A DNA stretch of 35,803 nucleotides from Paludibacteraceae bacterium. Its GTDB lineage: Bacteria > Bacteroidota > Bacteroidia > Bacteroidales > Paludibacteraceae. Position 1 is the first letter of the stretch, and the number at the start of each line of letters is the position of its first letter. The stretch is from contig JAFRNH010000091.1 of the NCBI GenBank assembly GCA_017430235.1, positions 1 to 35,803 on the forward strand, given 5' to 3'. Positions 22,634 through 30,801 of this stretch are shown one piece after another. Under the pieces are notes generated by a model, which saw only the letters and a program-made list of their open reading frames with translations, had not been told where the DNA came from and did not search any database. The translations under genes and the position numbers were made by a program.

Positions 22634-22651
22634 ATACCAAACATTTGGTAT
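22634..22651. promoter_or_regulatory. Perfect palindrome upstream of cysK
   Basis: ATACCAAACATTTGGTAT is an exact inverted repeat of 8-bp arms with a two-base centre. It sits 23 bases upstream of the cysK -33 element and 28 bases after the amidohydrolase stop. No T run follows, which favours a protein-binding site over a terminator. Confidence 0.5.
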
Positions 22652-22673
22652 ATGAAATGCCGTAAATATGTGA

Positions 22674-22704
22674 TTGCATACTTTGTTGTATCGTCCTATT
22701 TTCG
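22674..22704 (+). promoter_or_regulatory. Promoter of cysK
   Basis: TTG at 22674-22676, a 20-base spacer, then TATTTTCG at 22697-22704 (one mismatch to TAnnTTTG), 32 bases before the ATG. Confidence 0.45.
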
Positions 22705-22736
22705 TGAAAGAAGTAATTTTATCAAAATAAATAATT

Positions 22737-23684
22737 ATGTCGCAAATAACAAAACAACTGACAGACCTTATTGGCAATACCCCTATTCTGGAATTAAATA
22801 AATATTCCAAGCAAAAGGGGATTAAGAAAAGTATTCTTGCTAAAATAGAGTATTTTAATCCGGGAGGCAGTGTGAAAGATCGTATAGCACTTGCTATGAT
22901 AGAAGATGCTGAAAAGAGGGGGGTGTTGAAACCTGGAGCAACGATTATTGAGCCAACGAGTGGTAATACGGGTGTGGGACTGGCTTTTGTTTCTGCTGTT
23001 AAAGGATATAAATTGATTCTTACCATGCCGGAGACGATGAGTATTGAACGTCGTAATTTGGTGAAAGCCTATGGTGCTACAGTTGTACTCACAACGGGTA
23101 AGGACGGCATGAAGGGAGCCATTGCAAAGGCAGAGGAATTGCGTGATCAAACGCCTGGAAGTGTTATATTACAGCAATTTGAAAATGCTGCGAACCCTGC
23201 TAAACATTATGCTACGACAGGTCCGGAGATTTGGCAGCAAACCGATGGAAAGATCGATATCTTTGTAGCGGGTGTAGGTACGGGAGGTACAGTATCGGGT
23301 GTCGCAAAGTATTTGAAAGAGAAAAATCCAAACATACAGATCATTGCAGTGGAACCTAAGTCGTCTCCTGTCTTGAATGGGGGAAATAGTGGTCCTCATA
23401 GAATTCAGGGTATTGGCGCTGGATTCATTCCTAAGACGTATGATGCTACGCTCATTGATGAGGTGCTTGACGTGGAGAATGATGATGTAATCCGAGCAGG
23501 TCGTGAATTGGCGGCACAGGAAGGTCTCTTAGTTGGAATCTCCAGTGGAGCTGCTGCTTATGCTGCTTCTGTTGTGGCACAACGTCCAGAGAACCAAGAC
23601 AAAACCATCTTGACATTGTTCCCAGATACTGGAGAACGATATTTATCCACTGTTTTATACGCATTTGAAGAGTATCCTCTATGA
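22737..23684 (+). CDS. cysK: Cysteine synthase A (O-acetylserine sulfhydrylase)
   Basis: This 315-residue fold-type II PLP enzyme makes L-cysteine from O-acetylserine and sulfide in the cytoplasm. The pyridoxal lysine is K47 in NPGGSVKDRIA; the substrate-binding loop TSGNTG is at 74-79; the phosphate-binding loop is GVGTGGTVSGV (about 178-188); the end LFPDTGERYLST is also typical. Length is normal for CysK (about 305-325). It has its own promoter and a strong terminator. A palindrome lies ahead of the promoter and may be its operator. CysM or cystathionine synthase are less likely given the length and motif set. Confidence 0.95.
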   Translation: MSQITKQLTDLIGNTPILELNKYSKQKGIKKSILAKIEYFNPGGSVKDRIALAMIEDAEKRGVLKPGATIIEPTSGNTGVGLAFVSAVKGYKLILTMPETMSIERRNLVKAYGATVVLTTGKDGMKGAIAKAEELRDQTPGSVILQQFENAANPAKHYATTGPEIWQQTDGKIDIFVAGVGTGGTVSGVAKYLKEKNPNIQIIAVEPKSSPVLNGGNSGPHRIQGIGAGFIPKTYDATLIDEVLDVENDDVIRAGRELAAQEGLLVGISSGAAAYAASVVAQRPENQDKTILTLFPDTGERYLSTVLYAFEEYPL

Positions 23685-23703
23685 TTGAGGTGAAAAATAG
23701 CTG

Positions 23704-23747
23704 AAAATAGCCCCGAATGTTTTTCAACTTTCGGGGCTATTTTTTTG
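23704..23747 (+). terminator. Rho-independent terminator after cysK
   Basis: AATAGCCCCGAA is complementary to TTCGGGGCTATT around an 11-base loop and is followed by a run of T. It also separates cysK from the convergent symporter gene and may work both ways, since A-rich sequence precedes the stem. Confidence 0.92.
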
Positions 23748-23780
23748 ATGTTAAGACGATTATGGATGAATAAGAATTGT

Positions 23781-24977
23781 TTAGTTTTCTTGTAGGTCTT
23801 TGTTTGTCATGGCGCATACACAACTGTCGCTCCACACGTTCACGGCTGTCTCTACCATGTCAATGATGGTGTAGATAGGCAATATGGCTCCTAATACTAC
23901 TACAGGAGCATCAATACCTGACATCAGAGAGAGGGTTAGGAAATAGCATCCCATTGGTACACCTGCGTTGCCGATTGCAGCGACAACAGAGATAAACAAC
24001 CATGTTAACATGGTGGCCCAGGTGATTTCAATACCTCCTTGTTGCATCACGAAAAGAGAAGTAACAAGGATAAAGGCGGCACATCCGTTCATATTGATGG
24101 TGGTACAGATAGGTAGGACGAAACGTGCTATCTTAGATTGAACTCCCAGTTGTTGCTCTGCCGTCGACATGGTCACAGGCAATGTGGCGGCACTACTTTT
24201 GGTAAACAATGCCATCAAGACAGCTGGCGACATCTTCCTTAATGTGTGTATGGGATTTAATCCTCGTATCAAAAGGAACAACGGTAATACAATAAAAAAT
24301 TGTATGAGGTTGCCACCCAAGACCACAATCACATATTTACCTAATGAATCGGCTATTGTTCCTGCTGTTAATTGGGATGACAATTGAACGGCAAAAGCCA
24401 CGATACCTACGGGTAAGATCCAAATCAATCCACGAATTAGGGTGAAGAGAATCTCTTGGAATCCATGAAGTAGATGAAGTACGCTTTTCTTCTGATCGCT
24501 TTCAGGAATGCGAGTAAGTGCGATTCCAACGGCTGCTGCGATTAAGAGAAGCGATAGTACATTCCCCTCTAAAAAGGGTTTCACCACATTATTGGGAATG
24601 ATGGATAAGAGATGGTCCGAATAGCTCAGTTGTGATGCATTCGCCACTGCCTGATTCTCTTGATTCAAAGCATCAACAGGCATCTGTTCTGGCGCTATGA
24701 TGACATAGAGTAACATACCTACCGTGGCTGCTACAATTGTTGTTAACAATGTATAAGTGATGGTATGTCCGAAAATACGTCCTGTCTCTTTTCCTTTTCC
24801 CAGTGAAGCCAAAGTGGTGGTCACAGCTAAAAAGATGGTTGGAACAGCCAATAGCTGAAATAGCCTAACATAGATAGAGGCTACAAAGTTGGCCGTATTG
24901 TCTATCCAACCTATGTGTAATAAACCAAGGATGGCACCCAATAATAGGGCGCCAATCCAAATGAAGTGTTGTCTCAT
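23781..24977 (-). CDS. Dicarboxylate/amino-acid:cation symporter (DAACS family)
   Basis: This 398-residue inner-membrane protein has the GltP/GltPh fold with about eight membrane helices and two re-entrant hairpins. Signatures: FTKSSAATLPVTM (Ser-rich HP1 tip), CTTINMNGCAAF (NMDGT-type motif in TM7, here NMNGC), AAIGNAGVPMG (HP2) and DMVETAVNVWSDSCVC (TM8, with the substrate-binding D..T/N..D region). These carriers import glutamate, aspartate, C4-dicarboxylates or Ser/Thr with Na+ or H+. The NMNGC variation suggests altered specificity. It is the last gene of the SusCD operon, 15 bases after the URO-D-like gene, so it probably brings the processed small product into the cytoplasm. Substrate unknown. 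Confidence 0.9.
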   Translation of the reverse strand: MRQHFIWIGALLLGAILGLLHIGWIDNTANFVASIYVRLFQLLAVPTIFLAVTTTLASLGKGKETGRIFGHTITYTLLTTIVAATVGMLLYVIIAPEQMPVDALNQENQAVANASQLSYSDHLLSIIPNNVVKPFLEGNVLSLLLIAAAVGIALTRIPESDQKKSVLHLLHGFQEILFTLIRGLIWILPVGIVAFAVQLSSQLTAGTIADSLGKYVIVVLGGNLIQFFIVLPLFLLIRGLNPIHTLRKMSPAVLMALFTKSSAATLPVTMSTAEQQLGVQSKIARFVLPICTTINMNGCAAFILVTSLFVMQQGGIEITWATMLTWLFISVVAAIGNAGVPMGCYFLTLSLMSGIDAPVVVLGAILPIYTIIDMVETAVNVWSDSCVCAMTNKDLQEN

Positions 24978-24992
24978 AAATAATTGTAATGG

Positions 24993-26036
24993 TTATTTTT
25001 TGTGTGTTTGTCTCCAAGTATGTGCATAATCGATAACAGCACGAAGTTTATCCCAATCAGTGTCTCCTGGTACGGTGCAATCTGCGCCAAGGATAAAGTT
25101 TGGCGATGCGTTTTCCAATACCTTGTCCACCTCTTTCTTAATCTCTTCGATGCTACCTTTAGTGATCACTCCCAATCGTTCAAGTCCTCCGAAGATTGGT
25201 CTTCCGAAACGTTTTTGAGCCTCTTTCAGATTGAGAACAGATCCATCTGAAAATTTCAATGGCACATTGATAATGCTTGCTGGATAATCGGCAAATGCGT
25301 AGAGTGCCTCTGCATTTTTAAATGGTGTTCCATAATCGCAGATGTGTAGGATGTTAATGATTCCAATTTCGTTGGCTACTTCAGATACGTATTTGTCCCA
25401 TGGACGAACTTGTTCCTTCCAAATTTTAGCGGAGAGGGAATTACCATCATCACCTTGACTGGAGACATAGAATCCGTCGGCACCATGCTTGCGAGCGGCA
25501 CGAAGATAATTTTCAATGGAAAGAGCCAAGTTCTTGATAGCCTTTCCGAATGCAACAGGATTCTCTTCTGCCAGTTTCTTCAGGTCCTTGTCACGTCCTA
25601 AGGTCTGATGAGCCAAAGCTAATGGGGAATAAACCGTAGGAAGGATGAATGCTTCGTTGCCAAATTCACGAGCCAAGTCTTCAATGACAGCGACTTGAGG
25701 TGCGAAGAAATCTTCTCCATAGACGGGAACTTTTTCCCAATCCTTTCCTGAATTGATTTCGATGCGTGGAACTACGATTTCATAGAACACCTTCACAAAA
25801 TCCATATCTGTGGCACGGAAGAAATCTTTGTGGTCTTGTACCGCTTTGCGTCCTAACTTGTTCTCGAAGTGAAGGAAGAATGCAGCGGGAACGTAATCAT
25901 TCGGACGACTTTGATCGAGCACTTGAAGGATGCGTTCACGACGATTATTAGCGACTTGCTGCTGTGCAGCGATATTTTCTAAACTTATGGATGCCAATAG
26001 TGCTAAGGCAATAAATTTTGCGTAAATCTTCTTCAT
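24993..26036 (-). CDS. Exported uroporphyrinogen decarboxylase/MtaA-superfamily protein
   Basis: This 347-residue protein has a clear Sec signal peptide (KFIALALLASISLENIAA before QQQ) ahead of a URO-D-superfamily barrel. The true URO-D Arg motif (RQAGRY) is absent. Instead it has H231-x-C233 in ILHICDYG and C320 in ILGADCTVPGD, matching in order and spacing the zinc-binding HxC...C set of MtaA/MtbA corrinoid-protein methyltransferases (H237, C239, C316 in MtaA, from memory). FGGLERLG (about 282-289) occupies the usual glycine-rich position. Family members are normally cytoplasmic, so a signal peptide is odd and suggests a periplasmic role. It is fourth in the PBP-SusC-SusD operon, 52 bases after SusD. 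The reaction is unknown: demethylation or another zinc-thiol chemistry is conceivable; no cofactor partner is visible. Confidence 0.82.
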   Translation of the reverse strand: MKKIYAKFIALALLASISLENIAAQQQVANNRRERILQVLDQSRPNDYVPAAFFLHFENKLGRKAVQDHKDFFRATDMDFVKVFYEIVVPRIEINSGKDWEKVPVYGEDFFAPQVAVIEDLAREFGNEAFILPTVYSPLALAHQTLGRDKDLKKLAEENPVAFGKAIKNLALSIENYLRAARKHGADGFYVSSQGDDGNSLSAKIWKEQVRPWDKYVSEVANEIGIINILHICDYGTPFKNAEALYAFADYPASIINVPLKFSDGSVLNLKEAQKRFGRPIFGGLERLGVITKGSIEEIKKEVDKVLENASPNFILGADCTVPGDTDWDKLRAVIDYAHTWRQTHKK

Positions 26037-26088
26037 ATTATCTCTGTTTTTTTATTTGATTAATATTCTAAATGTGATATTTAATTAA

Positions 26089-27675
26089 TTATTCGTATTC
26101 TGGTCCGTAAGGGCCTTCTCCGGATTCTCCGCTATATCCCCAGTTTTGTTTCAATCGTGGGTTGAGGGTGATTTGTTCTTGTGGCAACGGAAGCAGATAG
26201 TTCTTTTTTGAGACATTCTGCGCCTTGGTTGTTTTTGTGCCAAGCGTCTCTGTATCGCTTGGTGTGTGTTCCTTCACATATTTGACAAGGATATGCCAGC
26301 GAATCAAATCAAACCAACGTTGTCCTTCGAGTACGAACTCTAATCGGCGTTCCTCGCGTAAGCGTTCACGGAACTCATTTTGTGACAGACCACTTAAATC
26401 CAAATCAGATCCGTCTGATGGCTTTTCTTGTACATTCTTGTGTGGATTCCAATAAGCACGGCGACGAACTTGATTGATGGCTTCGTAAGCGCTGGCGGTT
26501 GGACCATTCAACTCGTTCTCTGCTTCTGCTTTGATTAACAAAATCTCAGCATAACGGATGATGGTCGTGTTGGTGGATTGACCGGCTGAATTACCAGAAG
26601 AAGCTGGGTTGGCATAGTTGATTGTATCGATGTACTTGCGGAATCGAGGAATGGTGAAGACATAATCGGTTCCTGTATTGGGATTTGGAAGTCGTTTAGC
26701 CCAAGATCCGTCACGTCGTTGATCGAGAGGGTCACTCTCTTCGTAATACTTATCACTGGTGGCAAGCAGTACGGGTTCTGCATCATCCCAATTGGTGGCG
26801 AAGGTACAGTGTCCGGTCACATTACCATTGATGCCGCGTTCGTGTTCGATAGAGAAGATATGCTCCTTTCCGTTCTTCTTATTCACAGCCCAATTGTCGA
26901 GAAAGTTGTCAAGCAGTTGGTATTTACCAGAGGCAATAACCTTGTCTGCGTAGTTGATGGACTTCTGATAAAACTCCTTTTGGTTGGTTCTGCCTTTATC
27001 TGACAATGTTTGGGCCCATGTTAAGTAAACTTTTGAAAGTAGGGCTGACGCTGCTAGGCTGGAAGCCTTGCTGTCGAGGGTGGTATAGTCTGCGGGTAGT
27101 TTCTCTCCAGCAGAAAGATCCTCTACGATCTGGTCGTATACCTCGTCTATGCTGTTGCGTGCAGCACCTTCTCCTTCTCCGTCGTGTAGTACGATGGGTA
27201 CACCACCGAAGTAACGTACTAAGTTGAAGTACATGAATCCACGTAAGAAACGAGCCTCATTGATGAAGTTTGCCTTGGTTTTTTCATCGAGGAAATCGGC
27301 GCTGCTTACTTTGTCAATCACCACATTGGCACGATTGATGGCGATGTAATGTTCCTTCCATGCATAATCCACAAAGAGATTGGTTGGTTGTACGGCAAAG
27401 TTGGACAATTCGCGGATATGAGCAGAATTGGTTTGGGCACCTGCCTTCACATAATCTGTCTGCAAATCGTTGATGTATATACTTTGGTTGTTGAACATTC
27501 CGTAGAATCCGTCGACCGTAAACTCATGGTAGATACCATTGACGGCGGTCTCAATATCTCGTTTGTTACTGTAGAAAGTCTCTTTGTCAATAGAACTGAG
27601 AGGATTCAGTTCCAAATCTGCGCAGCTGCTAAGCGTCAATGTCGCAGCAAATATGTATATCAAATTCTTATTCAT
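26089..27675 (-). CDS. SusD/RagB-family outer-membrane lipoprotein
   Basis: I use the ATG at 27675 (MNKNLIYIFAATLTLSSCAD, 528 residues); the longer reading starts at TTG. C18 in LSSC is the lipidation site. The sequence follows the SusD/RagB pattern: ADLELNPLSSIDKETFYSN, NRANVVIDKV, NEARFLRGFMYFNLVRYFGG VPIVL, ASALLSKVYLTWA (TPR helices) and the C-terminal EERRLEFVLEGQRWFDLIRW, RYAEILLIKAEAENEL. SusD-like proteins form a lid on the SusC barrel and bind the ligand at the cell surface. It starts 11 bases after the SusC stop. The ligand cannot be read from the sequence; no glycoside hydrolase is in this operon, so it may not be a glycan. Confidence 0.95.
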   Translation of the reverse strand: MNKNLIYIFAATLTLSSCADLELNPLSSIDKETFYSNKRDIETAVNGIYHEFTVDGFYGMFNNQSIYINDLQTDYVKAGAQTNSAHIRELSNFAVQPTNLFVDYAWKEHYIAINRANVVIDKVSSADFLDEKTKANFINEARFLRGFMYFNLVRYFGGVPIVLHDGEGEGAARNSIDEVYDQIVEDLSAGEKLPADYTTLDSKASSLAASALLSKVYLTWAQTLSDKGRTNQKEFYQKSINYADKVIASGKYQLLDNFLDNWAVNKKNGKEHIFSIEHERGINGNVTGHCTFATNWDDAEPVLLATSDKYYEESDPLDQRRDGSWAKRLPNPNTGTDYVFTIPRFRKYIDTINYANPASSGNSAGQSTNTTIIRYAEILLIKAEAENELNGPTASAYEAINQVRRRAYWNPHKNVQEKPSDGSDLDLSGLSQNEFRERLREERRLEFVLEGQRWFDLIRWHILVKYVKEHTPSDTETLGTKTTKAQNVSKKNYLLPLPQEQITLNPRLKQNWGYSGESGEGPYGPEYE

Positions 27676-27686
27676 TATCAATCAGT

Positions 27687-30600
27687 TTAAAGAGTTATTT
27701 TTACACCAAATAATACTGTTTTTGCAGCAGGGTATGCTCCGTAGTCTACACCTTGATAAAGAGAACTGGTCTCATCAATACCATTACGATTAGCTTCAGG
27801 ATCATAACCAGAATAGCGCGTGATGGTGAAGAAGTTTTGTAGTGAAACATAGAGATTCAGTTTGGCATCCTTGACAATCTGTGGGATCGGTAGGGTGTAA
27901 CCCAACTGGATGTTACGGAACTTTAAGTAACTTGCATCTTCTACAAAACGATCATCAGCATAGATGGAAGTGGCGCTTGATGCCTTTTGAATGGTATTGC
28001 TTGGATTATCTTCTGTCCATCGGTCTGCCACCTCAGCCAACGGATTGTAATAGTATCCATTACCACGAGTCAGACGACAGGCAAGAGCGTTGAAGAGTTT
28101 ATTTCCATGACTACCACTTACATTAACAAATAAATCCCATCTCTTATATGATAATTTGGTGCTGAAACCATAGGTGAATTTAGGTTGAATGCTTCCCAAT
28201 TTCACACGGTCTTGTTCGTTAACCACTCCATCGCCATTGACATCTTCAAACTTAGGGTTACCTGGTTCTACGGACGAAATGGTCTGGGTTGGAAGTGCAT
28301 TCAAGTCTTCATCTTTTTGGATGATACCCTTGAATCGATAGCCATAGAAGGTACCCAATGGCTCACCTTTTTTCACAATCAATGGATTGATATACTGCAA
28401 TGTACCTACTGATGCGAAGTCTGGTAAGAAGTAATCTAACTCACCCAAGCTTGTGACTTCATTTTTGTTGTGTGCAATGTTTGCATTGACAGTCCACCTC
28501 CATGATCGTTTATCAATAATCGTACCTCCTACTTCTAACTCAAATCCTTTGTTGACGACAGATCCTACGTTACGTAACACGGTAGAGAATCCTGTCACCT
28601 GTTCGATAGGAACGTTTAGCAACAAATCTTTTGTCTTTTTGTAGTATGCATCGAATGTAATGGTCAAGCGATCCTTGAAGAATCCTGTGTTGACACCTGC
28701 ATTATATGAGGTGGTGGTTTCCCATTTCAAATCCTCATTTGATTTGTTTTCGATGACATATCCGATGGCTTGTTGTCCATTTACGATCACAGTGCGTGGC
28801 ACAACGTTGGCGGCATATTGATAATCACCAATCTCTTGGTTACCTACCGTTCCGATAGATGTACGCAATTGGATGAAATCTACATTCTTACCTAGGTGAA
28901 TCCATTTCTCTCGGTCGAGGTTCCATGACAATCCTAATGAAGGGAACAAGCCCCAACGGTGATCTTTTGCGAAACGACTCGAACCATCAGCACGAAGGGT
29001 CAAGGAGGCGTTATAACGCGAATCATAACTATAGTTCAAACGACCAATCCATGATTGCAAAGTGGAAATGTAGTGAGCACTGGTGGAAGGAAGAGTCGTG
29101 GCAGCTGCCTTTAGATTGTCATATCCAGTGGCGTCGTTGCTGAAACCATACGCGGTTGTGGCAAAATTACTACGATCAGTCTTTTGCGCAGTGTATCCAA
29201 ACAATGCAGTGAAGGAATGAATATTCTTGAAGATGTTACTGTAGGTTGCGGTATACTCTGATTGCCAAGTGACAGTGCTAGCTTCTCCTACAGAGGCATA
29301 TCCGTTGTTGGCAAGACCGCCTGTTGTATACGAAGGTGCATAATAGTTCTGTCGTGTGTTCGAGAGATCTGCGCCTATACTAGCTTTCAATTTCAAGTGT
29401 GGAATGACAGTCCACTCTGCAAATCCACTACCGATGAAACGATTATTATTTGTCTCTGCCTTTGTATTTTCCAAGTCACTGATAGGATTTCCTACCTTTC
29501 CGTTATATATATCAACACTGGTTGGAGTAGGGTCGTAGTTGTACGAACCATCTGCGTTATAAATAGCAGTGTATGGTGTATGTGAGATAGCTGCCACCCA
29601 CGGACTTGGTTGGAACATGCTACCGCTGTTGTCGGCTACACCTGATACCTTGTTGTAGGCTCCATTAGCATTCACCCCAACCAATAAGGTTTTAAACACA
29701 TTACGTTCATAGTTGACACGTCCGGTGAAACGTTTCATGCCTGTTCCTTTCACGATTCCATCCTGATCTTTGAAACTACCACTGACGCTGTAGCGTGAGG
29801 TTTCGTCACCACCTACCACAGAGATTTGATGCTCTTGTTGGAACCCAGTACGTAAGGCTTCGCTCTGCCAATCGTAGCTCTCTTTGGGATCTTCCAAATC
29901 ATAACCTAATTCTCCGTTTTTGTATAGTTCGTGCCAGATATCCGTCCATTGTTGTGCATTGAGGAAATCAAGTTTCTTCCCAATTGAACTCCAACCGAAA
30001 GAGGCGTTGTAACTAATATTGTTGTGTCCTTTAGAACCTTTCTTAGTTGTGATGATGATCACACCATTCGCACCACGTGTACCATATATGGCCGTTGCGC
30101 TCACATCCTTCAAAACCTGAACACTTTCAATATCGGCAGGATTTAAAAAGGCTAATGGGTCGAGCGATGCATCGCTTGATTTCGCTCCAGTACGTGTTGA
30201 GGCTGGATCGTTATAGACGATGAAACCATCAATCACATAAAGTGGTTCATTACCTCCTGTGATAGAGTTACCTCCACGGATTCGGACAATGCTGGCGGCA
30301 CCAGGCTGACCAGAAGTTTGTGTGACATTCAGTCCTGAGACAGCTCCCTGCAGGGCACTCTCGACAGATGTGTTGTTTTGACGAAGAGGGTCTTTGCTAA
30401 CAGTTGATATACTACTTGTTAGTTCCAACCTTTTTTGCTCTCCATATCCAACTACGACCACCTCGTCGAGTACATCTGCATTATCAACAAGACTAATTTC
30501 TAAGGGCTCCTCAAAGTCATAGACATCTACGTCTAATGGACGATAACCGATAAACTCTACACGGAGTGTTAGTGGTGCCTCTTTGTTGGTTGACAAACTA

Positions 30601-30785
30601 AATTTTCCATCCAAGTCGGTCAGTGCTCCAACGCCCTTCTCGTTTTTTACTGATACTGTCGCCCCAACAAGGGTTTCGCCAGAGCGAGCATCCTTGACCA
30701 CTCCCGTGATCACATTTTCTGCAAAAATCCAAAGCGGACTTGCCAAAAATAGAATTGTAAGTATGTATTTCCAATAATTCTTCAT
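27687..30785 (-). CDS. SusC/RagA-family TonB-dependent outer-membrane transporter
   Basis: I start at the ATG at 30785 (MKNYWKYILTILFLASPLWI, 1032 residues), which opens a signal peptide; the upstream extension MIRRWLRFKR is out of keeping with it. Order: carboxypeptidase-regulatory-like domain (ITGVVKDARSGETLVGATVS, about 25-100), TonB box (DEVVVVGYGEQKR), plug (SGQPGAASIVRIRGGNSITG, EPLYVIDGFIV, VLKDVSATAIYGTRGANGV) and the 22-strand barrel ending VLFGVKITL. Family length is about 1000-1100. It imports a ligand captured by SusD using TonB energy; the two Cys-module TonB proteins at 19294-21087 are possible partners. It follows the PstS-like gene by 16 bases. Confidence 0.95.
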   Translation of the reverse strand: MKNYWKYILTILFLASPLWIFAENVITGVVKDARSGETLVGATVSVKNEKGVGALTDLDGKFSLSTNKEAPLTLRVEFIGYRPLDVDVYDFEEPLEISLVDNADVLDEVVVVGYGEQKRLELTSSISTVSKDPLRQNNTSVESALQGAVSGLNVTQTSGQPGAASIVRIRGGNSITGGNEPLYVIDGFIVYNDPASTRTGAKSSDASLDPLAFLNPADIESVQVLKDVSATAIYGTRGANGVIIITTKKGSKGHNNISYNASFGWSSIGKKLDFLNAQQWTDIWHELYKNGELGYDLEDPKESYDWQSEALRTGFQQEHQISVVGGDETSRYSVSGSFKDQDGIVKGTGMKRFTGRVNYERNVFKTLLVGVNANGAYNKVSGVADNSGSMFQPSPWVAAISHTPYTAIYNADGSYNYDPTPTSVDIYNGKVGNPISDLENTKAETNNNRFIGSGFAEWTVIPHLKLKASIGADLSNTRQNYYAPSYTTGGLANNGYASVGEASTVTWQSEYTATYSNIFKNIHSFTALFGYTAQKTDRSNFATTAYGFSNDATGYDNLKAAATTLPSTSAHYISTLQSWIGRLNYSYDSRYNASLTLRADGSSRFAKDHRWGLFPSLGLSWNLDREKWIHLGKNVDFIQLRTSIGTVGNQEIGDYQYAANVVPRTVIVNGQQAIGYVIENKSNEDLKWETTTSYNAGVNTGFFKDRLTITFDAYYKKTKDLLLNVPIEQVTGFSTVLRNVGSVVNKGFELEVGGTIIDKRSWRWTVNANIAHNKNEVTSLGELDYFLPDFASVGTLQYINPLIVKKGEPLGTFYGYRFKGIIQKDEDLNALPTQTISSVEPGNPKFEDVNGDGVVNEQDRVKLGSIQPKFTYGFSTKLSYKRWDLFVNVSGSHGNKLFNALACRLTRGNGYYYNPLAEVADRWTEDNPSNTIQKASSATSIYADDRFVEDASYLKFRNIQLGYTLPIPQIVKDAKLNLYVSLQNFFTITRYSGYDPEANRNGIDETSSLYQGVDYGAYPAAKTVLFGVKITL

Positions 30786-30801
30786 AATCCTTAATTCGTT
30801 T

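Noticed and set aside
24993-26036. Genuine HemE uroporphyrinogen decarboxylase
   Set aside because: The N-terminal Arg motif (RQAGRY) is absent, the protein is exported, and no other heme-synthesis gene is nearby.
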